Positions 36,488-45,697 of a stretch of 64,000 nt of DNA are shown here, piece by piece. A model generated the notes under the pieces. The model did no database searches, was not told where the DNA came from, and saw only the letters and a list, made by a program, of their open reading frames with translations. Source of the DNA: Roseibium sp. MMSF_3412 (GTDB taxonomy: Bacteria; Pseudomonadota; Alphaproteobacteria; Rhizobiales; Stappiaceae); contig NZ_JASHJI010000014.1 in assembly GCF_030733265.1 (NCBI RefSeq), forward strand, positions 89,199 through 153,198, given 5' to 3'. Position numbers and translations under genes: made by a program. Within the stretch, counting starts at the first letter, position 1. Each line of letters begins with the position of its first letter.

Positions 36488-37689
36488 TGTGCGCCTCCGA
36501 AAATACGTTCTTTCAGCGGATTGAAGCCGATGCGGTAACTGAGTTCCGCCGGATGGGAGACGTTCCAGACAGACAGATCGGCACGTCTTCCAGCTTCCAG
36601 CGTGCCGCGATCGGACAGTCCCAGGGCCTTCGCGGCCTCCCGGGTCACACCGGCGAGCGCTTCTTCCGGCGTCATGCGAAACAGGGTGCAGCCCATGTTC
36701 AGGGCAAGGAGCAGGGAAGCGAGGGGAGAGGAGCCGGGATTGCAATCCGTCGCGAGTGCGATCGGGACGCTGTTCGCGCGCAACAGATCCACGGGCGGCA
36801 ATTGTGTTTCGCGCAGCGTATAGAAAGCGCCCGGCAACAGCACCGCCACGCTTCCGCTCCTAGCGAGTGCTTCGACGCCTTTTCCGGAGAGATATTCGAG
36901 GTGATCGGCTGAGAGCGCATCATAAGACGCCGCCAGTTCAGCGCCGCCGAGATCCGAAAGCTGCTCGGCATGAAGTTTCACCGGCAGGTTCAGTTCTTTG
37001 GCCCGCTCGAACACCCGGGCGATCTGCCCGGGCGAAAAGGCGATGCCCTCGCAGAAGCCGTCGACGGCGTCCACAAGCCCCTCCTCATGCGCGGCTTCGA
37101 GTGCCGGAAGACAGATGTCGTCGAGATAGGCATCCGCGCGTCCCTTGTATTCGGGCGGCACGGCATGGGCACCCAGGAAACTCGTGCGGATATCCACGGG
37201 CCTGACGCCCCCGATTTTCCGGGCGGTGCGGAGCATGCGCAGTTCGGTTTCGATATCGAGCCCGTAACCGGACTTGATCTCAAGGGTGGTGATTCCCTCG
37301 GCAATGAGCGCGTCCACGCGTGGCAACGCCTGTTCGAGCAGGGCCTCTTCACCTGCGGTGCGGGTTGAGCGGACCGTCGACACGATCCCGCCGCCGGCGC
37401 GGGCAACTTCTTCATAGGTTGCGCCTTGAAGCCTCATCTCGAACTCGCGGGCCCGGTTGCCTCCGAAAACGACATGGGTGTGGCAGTCGATCAGGCCCGG
37501 TGTGACAAGGCATCCGCCAAGATCTTCTTTCGGCCAATCGGCAAATTCCGCCGGGAGGTCTGCTTCGGCGCCAGTCCATGCGATCGCGCCCTTCTCGAAC
37601 GCCAAAGCGCCGTGCTCGACAAGGCCGTAGGGCGCGTCAATGTCGGCAAAGGTCGCCAGGCCGGCATTGGTCAGAAGGCGTCGGGACAA
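36484..37689 (-). CDS. hutI: Imidazolonepropionase
   Basis: 401 residues. It is an amidohydrolase with the metal motif [12 protein letters not shown] (about residues 67-78), KSGYGLDIE (about 138-146) and [10 protein letters not shown] (about 312-321). It hydrolyses imidazolone-propionate to formiminoglutamate. The start is a TTG at 37689 with GGAG 8 bases upstream. It is the first gene of hutIHGU and is divergent from hutF across a short control region. Confidence 0.95.
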   Translation of the reverse strand: MSRRLLTNAGLATFADIDAPYGLVEHGALAFEKGAIAWTGAEADLPAEFADWPKEDLGGCLVTPGLIDCHTHVVFGGNRAREFEMRLQGATYEEVARAGGGIVSTVRSTRTAGEEALLEQALPRVDALIAEGITTLEIKSGYGLDIETELRMLRTARKIGGVRPVDIRTSFLGAHAVPPEYKGRADAYLDDICLPALEAAHEEGLVDAVDGFCEGIAFSPGQIARVFERAKELNLPVKLHAEQLSDLGGAELAASYDALSADHLEYLSGKGVEALARSGSVAVLLPGAFYTLRETQLPPVDLLRANSVPIALATDCNPGSSPLASLLLALNMGCTLFRMTPEEALAGVTREAAKALGLSDRGTLEAGRRADLSVWNVSHPAELSYRIGFNPLKERIFGGAQ

Positions 37690-37725
37690 GAACGATCTCC
37701 GGCTTGATTAGATTGCGTTATAAGA

Positions 37726-37745
37726 TAATATGCATGCACATATTA
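37726..37745. promoter_or_regulatory. Candidate HutC operator, TAATATG-N6-CATATTA
   Basis: A perfect 7+7 bp inverted repeat with a 6-base spacer lies midway in the 80-base gap between divergent hutI and hutF. GntR-family HutC is encoded in the hutF operon, so this is the most likely site from which it represses both directions until urocanate is present. Confidence 0.65.
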
Positions 37746-37769
37746 ACGTGTCAACGAGGGAAACGCGGT

Positions 37770-39149
37770 ATGCCGACACGCGCCGGAGCCAAAATTTTTG
37801 CAGAGAAAGCGCTCCTGCCTGACGGATGGGTGGAGAATGTCCTCGTATCGGTTTCCGACAACGGGTCGATCGCCGCAGTTGCGCAAGGCCAGGCACCTGA
37901 GGGCGAGCGGGTCGGCATTCTTCTCCCGGCACCTGTCAACCTGCATAGCCATGCCTTTCAGCGGGCCATGGCAGGCATGAGCGAACGGCGGGGGAAGGGC
38001 GAGCGCGACAGTTTCTGGACCTGGCGCCAGATCATGTTCCGCTTTCTGGATGCACTTGATCCTGATGACATCGAAGCGATTGCGGCCTTCGTGCAGATGG
38101 AGATGCTGGAGGCCGGGTATGCGGCAGTCGGCGAGTTCCACTACCTGCACCACCAGCCGGGTGGGGTGCCCTATGACCATCTTGCCGAATTGTCGGTCCG
38201 GATCATCTCAGCTGCTTCGGATACGGGGATCGGGCTGACGCATCTGCCGGTTCTTTATCAGTATGGCGGTGTCGATCAGCGCGCGCTCGGCCCCGGGCAG
38301 ATCCGGTTCGGGAATGATCCGGAGCGATTCGCGCGGCTTCACGAGCAGGCGGCGGATGCCATGAATATCCTCGAAGGTGACGCTGTTCTCGGCGTTGCCC
38401 CGCACTCGCTCCGGGCCGTCAGCGAGGAAGGTCTTGCCAGTGCCATCGAGCTTGCTGGCAGGACCCCTCTGCACATGCACCTCGCCGAACAGGTTGGCGA
38501 AGTGGAAGAACTTGTCGGCGCAAGGGGCAGCCGTCCGGTCGCCTGGCTTCTGGACACTCACGACGTTTCGTCGAACTGGTGCCTGATCCACTGCACCCAG
38601 ATGTTGCCGGAAGAAACACTTGGCCTGGCAGGGGCCGGGGCGGTCGCGGGGCTTTGCCCGATCACGGAATCAAGCCTTGGCGACGGCATCTTCGACGGCG
38701 TCCGGTATCTTCAGGCAGGCGGACGGTTCGGCATCGGATCGGACTCGAACATCCGCATTTCGCTTTCTGAAGAACTGCGGACGCTGGAGTATTCGCAGCG
38801 CCTGCGCGACAAGAACCGGGCGACGGTCGCGACGCCGGAAATGTCGACGGGGCGCGTGCTTTTTGAAGGAGCCGTGTCCGGTGGCGCTCAGGCGGCGGGG
38901 CGAAACGCGGGCAAGATCGCGGAAGGGTGTTTCGCCGATCTCCTGGCGCTTGATGCAACTTCAATCGACCTGGAAGGCCGGGAGGGCGATGAAATCCTGG
39001 ATGCGTACGTCTTTGCAGGCGATGACCGGATGGTAAGCGATGTCTGGTCGGCCGGCAGGCATGTTGTTCGCGGTGGAAAACATGTAAAAGGCGACGCAAT
39101 CCGCGCGGCGTATCGCGCGACCATGAAAAGGCTTCGAAACAGACTTTAG
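37770..39149 (+). CDS. hutF: Formimidoylglutamate deiminase
   Basis: 459 residues from the ATG at 37770 with GAGGG about 9 bases upstream. Metal-binding motif NLHSHAFQRAMAG (about residues 56-68) and later HMHLAEQ and GIGSDSNIRIS segments mark the HutF amidohydrolase branch. It hydrolyses N-formimino-glutamate to N-formyl-glutamate and ammonia, defining the HutF/HutG route as opposed to the formiminoglutamase route. Confidence 0.95.
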   Translation: MPTRAGAKIFAEKALLPDGWVENVLVSVSDNGSIAAVAQGQAPEGERVGILLPAPVNLHSHAFQRAMAGMSERRGKGERDSFWTWRQIMFRFLDALDPDDIEAIAAFVQMEMLEAGYAAVGEFHYLHHQPGGVPYDHLAELSVRIISAASDTGIGLTHLPVLYQYGGVDQRALGPGQIRFGNDPERFARLHEQAADAMNILEGDAVLGVAPHSLRAVSEEGLASAIELAGRTPLHMHLAEQVGEVEELVGARGSRPVAWLLDTHDVSSNWCLIHCTQMLPEETLGLAGAGAVAGLCPITESSLGDGIFDGVRYLQAGGRFGIGSDSNIRISLSEELRTLEYSQRLRDKNRATVATPEMSTGRVLFEGAVSGGAQAAGRNAGKIAEGCFADLLALDATSIDLEGREGDEILDAYVFAGDDRMVSDVWSAGRHVVRGGKHVKGDAIRAAYRATMKRLRNRL

Positions 39150-39158
39150 GGACGTGAC

Positions 39159-39860
39159 TTGGCGCTGACTGACACCAATTCCTGGACCGGTATCCGAGAA
39201 GTGCTTCTGCGCCGGATACATGACCGGATCTGGCAACCGGGGGAACAGATTCCCCATGAGGCTGATCTGGCGGAGGAATTCGGCTGCGCGCGCACCACCG
39301 TCAACCGGGCCCTTCGCGATCTCGCCGAAAGCGGTCTTGTGGTCCGCAAACGCAGGGCGGGCACGCGTGTTGCCGTCAATCCGCCACAGCGGGCCACGCT
39401 CACGATCCCTGTCCTCCGCGAGGAGGTGGAAACGCTTGGACAGCCCTATCGCCACCTGATCATGGAACGGGATCTTAGGCCGCTGCCACCCAGACTGCAC
39501 GGAGCGTTTCAGGTGTCGCTTGGAGATGACGTCCTCTTCCTGAAAACGCTTCACTTCGCAAACGAACGCCCTTATGCGTTCGAGGAGCGCTACATCAATC
39601 TGGCGGCGGCACCCGAGGCCCGGGACATGTCGTTCAATGATATCAGCGCGAATGAATGGCTGGTGCACAATGCGCCTTACAGCCACGGCGACCTGTCGTT
39701 CTTCGCGGTCAGTGCCGATCAGACATTGTCGGCCAAGCTGGATGCGGAGGTGGGGGCTGCTCTTTTTGCGATGGAGCGTATCACCTGGGCCGGAGAACAG
39801 CCGATCACCCACGTTCGTCTGATCTTCGCGCCCGGATACCGGATGCGGACTGAGATCTAG
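39159..39860 (+). CDS. hutC: Histidine utilization repressor, GntR family
   Basis: 233 residues starting at TTG 39159, 9 bases after hutF, with AGGGA about 8 bases upstream. The N-terminal winged helix (about residues 8-72, with ADLAEEFGCARTTVNRALRDL) is followed by a UTRA ligand domain (about residues 90-230). In this family urocanate releases the repressor from DNA. Cotranscription with hutF implies autoregulation through the operator at 37726-37745. Confidence 0.93.
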   Translation: MALTDTNSWTGIREVLLRRIHDRIWQPGEQIPHEADLAEEFGCARTTVNRALRDLAESGLVVRKRRAGTRVAVNPPQRATLTIPVLREEVETLGQPYRHLIMERDLRPLPPRLHGAFQVSLGDDVLFLKTLHFANERPYAFEERYINLAAAPEARDMSFNDISANEWLVHNAPYSHGDLSFFAVSADQTLSAKLDAEVGAALFAMERITWAGEQPITHVRLIFAPGYRMRTEI

Positions 39861-39894
39861 AAGCGGCGTGTTGCGGCGCTGAACCAAGTCTTTT

Positions 39895-40437
39895 TCAAGA
39901 GGTCTTGCCCACGGACCGGATGCCGGCGATCATTTCAGGCGCGTCCCAGACGCGCTCGCCGATGGCACCGAGGGCCACCTTGCCGTTTGCATCGACAATG
40001 TAGGTCACCGGCAAACCGCGCAGGAACCATTTGGATGGCATGTCCTTCTTGTTGTCCAGAAGGATCGCCATGCCTTCGTGGTCGATCTGCTCAAGGAAGG
40101 CCTCGATCTTGTCCTGTCTGTCACCGACATTGACGGCAAGAACCGCATAGTCGTCGGTGCCAAGTTCGCGTCCGAGACGCGCCAGTGTCGGCATTTCCTT
40201 CCGGCAGGGCGGGCACCAGGTCGCCCAGAACGAAACCACGACGGTCTTGCCGCGATAATCCTCAAGCTGATGAACCGCGCCCGTCAGGTCCGGAATATTG
40301 AGCTCCGCATCCACGTTAAACGCCGGTTCTGCCAGACCAAGCGCTCTCAAGTTGGTTTCTTCGGCAAATGAGGGTGTGCCCGTGACCGCAACGGCAGCGC
40401 TCCCAGCCAGTAATTCACGACGGCTCAACCTGATCAT
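39895..40437 (-). CDS. TlpA-family thiol-disulfide protein with Tat-like leader
   Basis: 180 residues from the ATG at 40437 with AGGG about 8 bases upstream. The leader has a twin-arginine motif (SRRELLAGS, residues 5-13) and a cut near residue 25. The thioredoxin fold carries the active site WCPPC with Cys75 and Cys78 and a cis-Pro in GLPVTY (about residue 148). It probably acts as a periplasmic reductant (ResA/TlpA-like) for cytochrome c or copper-site maturation. It is not obviously linked to the polyol or hut genes on either side. Confidence 0.87.
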   Translation of the reverse strand: MIRLSRRELLAGSAAVAVTGTPSFAEETNLRALGLAEPAFNVDAELNIPDLTGAVHQLEDYRGKTVVVSFWATWCPPCRKEMPTLARLGRELGTDDYAVLAVNVGDRQDKIEAFLEQIDHEGMAILLDNKKDMPSKWFLRGLPVTYIVDANGKVALGAIGERVWDAPEMIAGIRSVGKTS

Positions 40438-40571
40438 TTCGATACCCTGCTTCTGTCTGGATGAAATCCGGCGCAAAGCGCCTGTCAGTGAACAGGTAAT
40501 GTCTCGCCTGGCAAACGTCCCTACACGGATTTTCAATTTCCGGCGATCAGTCGCCGTTGGCGCTCAGCAGT

Positions 40572-42077
40572 TCAGGCAGAGAGGGGCTGTGAGCCGTTTG
40601 CCGTTTCATCCGACGGTGCAACATAGTCCGACAGCGTTCCCGCAACTCCCAGGGTGCGCAGCCGGTCGGCGGCGGCATTGAACTCGGCAAGGAAGATAGG
40701 GTCATCGCCAAGCGGACCGAACAGGTCCGGCATCTTTGCCGGCGTCGCGCCGGAGAAGACATCCTGTGCCCAGGCCTGCAGGACATCGGCGTGTTCGTCT
40801 TCGACGGCAATGCGTTTTCCGGTCTCGTCCTGGCCCAGACAGTACCGGCACCACAACGCCGTCTCCAGTGCCAGTCCCCTGACCGGCTGCCCCTGCTGCA
40901 GCCTGTCCTGGATCGACGGCAGGATGAATTTCGGCTGCCGGTTCGATCCGTCGAGACAAAGCCGGGGTATCGTGTCTCCAACGGCCGAGTTCGAGAAGCG
41001 TTCCATCACCGTGTCGAGATACCGGTGAAAGCTGACGCCGGGTATCTCGGGCACGGTCGGCAGGATCTCGTCGGTTTCCAGTTTCGTCAGATAGGCACGG
41101 ATGCGCGGGTCGGCCATGGCGTCATGAACGAAATGATGCCCCAGCAACGCACCCGGATAGGCGATTGCCGCGTGGCCGCCGTTCAGGATGCGCAGTTTCA
41201 TGAGTTCGTAGGGCGCAACGTCGGAGACGAATTCGACACCGACTTTCTCAAGGGCGGGGCGGCCCGTGGGAAACTTGTCTTCCAGGACCCATTGCCGGAA
41301 GGGTTCGCAGACAACCGGAGCGGCATCTTCTATGTCGAACGTCTCACGGATGAGAGCGCGCTCTCGCTCGCCGGTGGCAGGCGTGATGCAGTCGACCATG
41401 CCATTGGGGAAGGCGACGTTCTGTTCGATCCAGTCGGCCACTTCGGCAGACATGGCCCGGGCATAGCCGACGACGGTCTGCTTTGCCATGTAGCCGTTCT
41501 CGGGCAGGTTGTCACAGGACATCACGGTGAAGGGTTCAACACCTGCCGCTTTTCTTTGCATGAGCGCGGCAACCAGTACGCCAAAGACAGTCGAGGGCGC
41601 TTCGGGGTTTTCGAGATCCGCCAGTATCTCGGGATGGGAGACGTCAAAGCCGCCGGAATTGGGATCGACGAAATAGCCTCCCTCGGTGATCGTGAGGGAT
41701 ACGATCCTGATATCCGGCTGACACAGCCTGCCGATCAGAACAGCTGGATCGACGTCAATGAAATCGATCATCGAGGCGCACACATGAGCGCTCAAGCCAT
41801 CCGGGTCGAGTTCCACGATCGTGGTAAGCCAGTCCTGCTTCTGCAGGCGTTCGCGCATTGCCCTGTCGTAGGGCATGAGACCCGCCCCCACGATTGCCCA
41901 ATCATGACCTTCGCCCTGTGCGAACAGTTTGTTCAGGTAGACTGCCTGATGCGCCCGATGAAAATTGCCGACGCCGATATGAAGGATCCCGGCGGAAAGA
42001 GAAGACCTGTCGAAAGCCGGTTTCGCGATGGCGTCCGGAAGCAAGGAGAGCGCAGTCATGTTCAGCTTTGTTGTCAT
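40572..42077 (-). CDS. mtlK: Mannitol 2-dehydrogenase (long-chain polyol dehydrogenase)
   Basis: 501 residues, NAD-dependent. It carries the Rossmann start ILHIGVGNFHRAHQAVY (about residues 31-47) and the catalytic region KLRILNGGHAAIAYPG (about 290-305), whose lysine serves as the catalytic base in this family. It oxidises D-mannitol to D-fructose. It ends the smoEFGK-smoS-mtlK operon, the same order as in Rhodobacter sphaeroides. Confidence 0.92.
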   Translation of the reverse strand: MTTKLNMTALSLLPDAIAKPAFDRSSLSAGILHIGVGNFHRAHQAVYLNKLFAQGEGHDWAIVGAGLMPYDRAMRERLQKQDWLTTIVELDPDGLSAHVCASMIDFIDVDPAVLIGRLCQPDIRIVSLTITEGGYFVDPNSGGFDVSHPEILADLENPEAPSTVFGVLVAALMQRKAAGVEPFTVMSCDNLPENGYMAKQTVVGYARAMSAEVADWIEQNVAFPNGMVDCITPATGERERALIRETFDIEDAAPVVCEPFRQWVLEDKFPTGRPALEKVGVEFVSDVAPYELMKLRILNGGHAAIAYPGALLGHHFVHDAMADPRIRAYLTKLETDEILPTVPEIPGVSFHRYLDTVMERFSNSAVGDTIPRLCLDGSNRQPKFILPSIQDRLQQGQPVRGLALETALWCRYCLGQDETGKRIAVEDEHADVLQAWAQDVFSGATPAKMPDLFGPLGDDPIFLAEFNAAADRLRTLGVAGTLSDYVAPSDETANGSQPLSA

Positions 42078-42080
42078 GGG

Positions 42081-42851
42081 TCAACTCATCCAGTTGCCAC
42101 CGTCCACGTTATAGGTCTGGGCCACGATGTAATCGGCATCGGCGGATGCGAGAAAAACGGCCATGCCGGTCAGGTCTTCCGCCGTTCCCATCCTGCCGAA
42201 TGGAACAGACTTGCCGACGGCGGCTTTTTTCTCACCCGGAGCCAGGCCTTCGTGTTTTGCAAAGAGCGCGTCGACACCGTCCCAGTGTTCTCCGTCAACG
42301 ACACCCGGAGCGATGGCGTTGACGTTGATGCCGTGGCTGATCAGGTTGAGGCCCGCCGATTGCGTGAGGCTGATCACGGCGGCCTTGGTCGCGCAGTAGA
42401 TGCCGACAAGAGGTTCGCCCCTGCGGCCCGCCTGGCTTGCCATGTTGATGATCTTGCCACCCTTGCCGCGCCGGATCATCGATTTTGCCGCCGCCTGCAT
42501 GGTGAAGAGCGTGCCGGCGACATTGATATTGAAAAGACGGTCGTAGCTGTCACGCGTGATCTCGACGATGGGGGCGAGATCAAACAGGGCCGCGTTGTTG
42601 ATGAGGATATCGAGCCCGCCCGTTTTCTCCTCGACAACGGCAATCGCGCTGTCGATGGAGCTCTGGTCGGTTACATCGATGTAGACGGCATAAGCCTGAG
42701 CACCGATTTCAGCCGCGCTTTCCCGTGCCCGGTCCATGTCGATGTCACCGATTGCAACTGTTGCACCTTCACGGACGTATCGTTCCGCGAACGCCTTGCC
42801 GATGCCGCGCGCGGCACCGGTGATCAGCGCTGATTTCCCGTCAAGACGCAT
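42081..42851 (-). CDS. smoS: Sorbitol (glucitol) dehydrogenase, short-chain family
   Basis: 256 residues from the ATG at 42851 that shares one base with the smoK stop; a GTG one codon upstream is possible. It has the SDR cofactor motif TGAARGIG (about residues 11-18), the NNAA motif and the catalytic Tyr-Lys pair in YCATKAA (about residues 152-158). It oxidises sorbitol to fructose and galactitol to tagatose in the characterised relative. It ends four bases before mtlK begins. Confidence 0.92.
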   Translation of the reverse strand: MRLDGKSALITGAARGIGKAFAERYVREGATVAIGDIDMDRARESAAEIGAQAYAVYIDVTDQSSIDSAIAVVEEKTGGLDILINNAALFDLAPIVEITRDSYDRLFNINVAGTLFTMQAAAKSMIRRGKGGKIINMASQAGRRGEPLVGIYCATKAAVISLTQSAGLNLISHGINVNAIAPGVVDGEHWDGVDALFAKHEGLAPGEKKAAVGKSVPFGRMGTAEDLTGMAVFLASADADYIVAQTYNVDGGNWMS

Positions 42852-43855
42852 CACGCAATCCTCAGGCCCTGATTGTCAAAGCGATGGATCTTGTCGGCAT
42901 CCGGCGTCAGGTGAACCGTGTCTCCGTGGCGGAAGGCGACCTCGCCGGTGGAGCGGACAGTGACCGGGTCGTCAAGACCGTCCACATCGACATAGAGGAA
43001 GGTATCGGAGCCCAGATGTTCCGAAACACCGACCTTGCCCGACCATTTGCCTTCGGTATGGGAGACCGAGATGTGCTCGGGGCGGATGCCGATCGTGGCC
43101 GCGTCGTATTCGGCGGAGAAAGCCCCCATCATGAAATTCATCTTGGGCGAGCCGATAAAGCCGGCGACGAAGCGGTTGCGCGGCGTGTGATAGAGTTCGA
43201 GCGGAGAGCCGACCTGCTCGATGACCCCGGCCTGAAGAACGACAATCTTGTCGGCCATGGTCATGGCTTCGACCTGGTCGTGGGTGACATAGATCATCGT
43301 TGTCTTGAGGGTCTGGTGCAGCTCGGATATTTCCAGCCGCATGTTGACACGCAGGGCCGCATCCAGGTTCGAGAGCGGCTCGTCGAACAGGAAAGCGGAG
43401 GGTTCGCGCACGATCGCCCTGCCGATGGCAACGCGCTGTCGCTGACCGCCGGAGAGCTGGCCCGGACGCCGTTCCAGGTAGTCCGTCAGGTTCAGAACCT
43501 TGGCGGCGGCATTCACCTTCTTGTCCTGTTCGGCCTTGTCGAGACCGGCCATCCTGAGCGGAAAGGCGATGTTCTTGCGCACCGACATATGCGGATAGAG
43601 TGCGTAGGACTGGAACACCATGGCAAGACCGCGCTTGGCCGGGGGAACCTCGGTGGCATCCTTGCCGTCAATGTCGATTACACCGCTGGTGATGTCTTCA
43701 AGCCCGGCAATCAGGCGCAGCAGCGTGGACTTGCCGCATCCGGACGGTCCGACGAAGACAACGAACTCGCCATCATCGATACGCAGGTCCAGCGGCGGGA
43801 TCACCTGTACGTCGCCGAAGCTTTTGGTGATCTGGTTGAGAGTGATCTGACCCAT
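42851..43855 (-). CDS. smoK: Polyol ABC transporter ATP-binding protein
   Basis: 334 residues from the ATG at 43855. It is a UgpC/MalK-type ATPase: Walker [10 protein letters not shown] (about residues 36-44), signature [14 protein letters not shown] (about 134-147), Walker [13 protein letters not shown] (about 154-165), and a C-terminal regulatory TOBE-like domain from about residue 240. It powers import of sorbitol/mannitol through SmoFG. Confidence 0.93.
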   Translation of the reverse strand: MGQITLNQITKSFGDVQVIPPLDLRIDDGEFVVFVGPSGCGKSTLLRLIAGLEDITSGVIDIDGKDATEVPPAKRGLAMVFQSYALYPHMSVRKNIAFPLRMAGLDKAEQDKKVNAAAKVLNLTDYLERRPGQLSGGQRQRVAIGRAIVREPSAFLFDEPLSNLDAALRVNMRLEISELHQTLKTTMIYVTHDQVEAMTMADKIVVLQAGVIEQVGSPLELYHTPRNRFVAGFIGSPKMNFMMGAFSAEYDAATIGIRPEHISVSHTEGKWSGKVGVSEHLGSDTFLYVDVDGLDDPVTVRSTGEVAFRHGDTVHLTPDADKIHRFDNQGLRIA

Positions 43856-43866
43856 GTCGGGAACTC

Positions 43867-44697
43867 CTATTTGACCGCGCCGAATGTCAGGCCGCGTACG
43901 AGTTGTTTCTGGCTGAACCAACCAAGGATGAGGATCGGGGCGATCGCCATGGTCGAGGCGGCGCTCAGTTTTGCGTAGAACAGGCCTTCGGGGCTGGAAT
44001 AACTTGCGATGAAGGCCGTGAGCGGCGCTGCTTTTGCCGCCGTCAGGTTCAATGTCCAGAAGGCTTCGTTCCATGCCAGGATGACGTTGAGCAGCAGCGT
44101 GGAGGCGATGCCGGGAATGGCCATCGGCGTCAGGATGTAGAGGATCTCCTCCTTCAGCGTCGCGCCGTCCATGCGGGCCGCTTCGAGGATCTCACCAGGG
44201 ATTTCCTTGAAGTAGGTGTAGAGCATCCAGACGATGATCGGCAGATTGATCAGCATGAGCACGATCGTCAGGCCGATGCGGGTATCCAGGAGACCCAGTT
44301 CGATGAAGAGCAGGTAGATCGGATACAGCACTCCGACCGCCGGTAGCATCTTTGTCGACAGCATCCACATGAGGATGTCCTTGGTGCGCTTGGACGGCAC
44401 GAAGGCCATGGACCAGGCCGCGGGAACCGCGATGATGAGGCCAAGGATCGTGGATCCGCCGGCGATGATGACCGAGTTCCACAGGAAGCGCATGTAGTCG
44501 GAGCGCTCCTGAACGACCGCATAGTTTTCCAGCGTCCAGTCGAAGAACAGGAACAGGGGCGGATCGTTGATAGCCTGGGCCTCAGTCTTGAAACTGGTCA
44601 GGATGGTCCAGAGGATCGGGAAGAAGATCAGCAAACCGATTGCCCATGCGGCGACCGTGTTTATCGTCTTCCGGCGGGTGGTTACAGCACGTGCCAT
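43867..44697 (-). CDS. smoG: Polyol ABC transporter permease
   Basis: 276 residues with six hydrophobic helices and the EAA loop [25 protein letters not shown] (around residues 178-202, split by the Gly of the loop). It is of MalG/CUT1 type. It lies 11 bases upstream of smoK and 12 bases downstream of smoF. Confidence 0.93.
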   Translation of the reverse strand: MARAVTTRRKTINTVAAWAIGLLIFFPILWTILTSFKTEAQAINDPPLFLFFDWTLENYAVVQERSDYMRFLWNSVIIAGGSTILGLIIAVPAAWSMAFVPSKRTKDILMWMLSTKMLPAVGVLYPIYLLFIELGLLDTRIGLTIVLMLINLPIIVWMLYTYFKEIPGEILEAARMDGATLKEEILYILTPMAIPGIASTLLLNVILAWNEAFWTLNLTAAKAAPLTAFIASYSSPEGLFYAKLSAASTMAIAPILILGWFSQKQLVRGLTFGAVK

Positions 44698-44709
44698 GTC
44701 GATCCCTCC

Positions 44710-45576
44710 TCAGGTGTCCAGGTTCTTGCCGACGATGCGCATCAGGAAGATGGCAACGATGTTGGCCAGGATGATTGCGTAGACGCCGCCAGCGGATCCG
44801 AGACCGACATTCTGGCTTTCCAGAACGCGCTGGTAGATCAGATAGGTCAGGGTTCGCGTGCCGAACGCGCCACTGGTGGTGACGAAGATTTCCGCAAAGA
44901 TCGCGAGCAGGAAGATCGTCTGTATGAGAAGCACGATCGTGATGGCGCGCGACAGATGCGGCAGGGTGATGTAGGCGAAGCGGGAGAGCGGCGGTGCGCC
45001 GTCCATCTCGGCAGCCTCAAGCTGTTCGCTGTCGAGCGACTGGATCGCTGTCAGCAGGATCAGTGTCGCAAACGGCAGCCACTGCCACGAGACGATCAGG
45101 ATGATCGAGAAGAGCGAGGCATCGCTCAGCCATTCGATCGGCTGTGCGCCGAAGGCTTTCCAGAGATGTGCGAACAGCCCGTTGACCGGATCCATGAACA
45201 TGTTCTTCCAGACAAGGGCCGAAACCGTCGGCATCACGAAGAACGGTGCGATCACGAGGATCCGGACGACGCCCTGGCCCCACATCGGCTGATCGAGAAG
45301 GATCGAGAGCAGAATTCCGAAAACGATGGTGATTACAAGGACACCGCCGACAATGATCAAAGTGGTCTGGACGCTTGGCCAGAAGGCACTGGAAGACACG
45401 AAACGGACGTAGTTGTCGAAGCCGATCCATCCAAGATCGCCGCCACGCAGTGGCAGATACCGTTTGAACGAAAAGACCAGGGTCATCGTGAGGGGGATGA
45501 GCATCCAGCCGAGCAGTAGGATGACCGCGGGAGCCATCATGATGCGAGCGGCGGAGCGTGAATGCTGCGTAGCCAT
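44710..45576 (-). CDS. smoF: Polyol ABC transporter permease
   Basis: 288 residues from the ATG at 45576, with AAGG about 8 bases upstream; a GTG two codons earlier is less likely. It has six helices and the EAA loop EAAEMDGAPPLSRFAYITLPHL (about residues 198-219), CUT1 family. It lies downstream of a strong hairpin that separates it from the binding-protein gene. Confidence 0.93.
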   Translation of the reverse strand: MATQHSRSAARIMMAPAVILLLGWMLIPLTMTLVFSFKRYLPLRGGDLGWIGFDNYVRFVSSSAFWPSVQTTLIIVGGVLVITIVFGILLSILLDQPMWGQGVVRILVIAPFFVMPTVSALVWKNMFMDPVNGLFAHLWKAFGAQPIEWLSDASLFSIILIVSWQWLPFATLILLTAIQSLDSEQLEAAEMDGAPPLSRFAYITLPHLSRAITIVLLIQTIFLLAIFAEIFVTTSGAFGTRTLTYLIYQRVLESQNVGLGSAGGVYAIILANIVAIFLMRIVGKNLDT

Positions 45577-45642
45577 GGACACACCTTCTCTGTTGACGGC
45601 AGCAGTCTACCGTGGCGAGCGGAGCGATGGGATGTAGGGGCT

Positions 45643-45680
45643 TAAGAAAAAGGGAGGGCGGAATTGTCTTCCGCCCTCCC
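45643..45680 (-). terminator. Intercistronic terminator/attenuator after smoE
   Basis: A perfect 12-bp inverted repeat (GGGAGGGCGGAA / TTCCGCCCTCCC, 5-base loop) at 45652-45680. On the transcribed minus strand it is followed by TTTTTC. This is a full intrinsic terminator placed 17 bases after the smoE stop and 75 bases before smoF. It should let only part of the transcription reach the permease and enzyme genes. Confidence 0.85.
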
Positions 45681-45697
45681 AAGTGGGGAGGAAAAAC

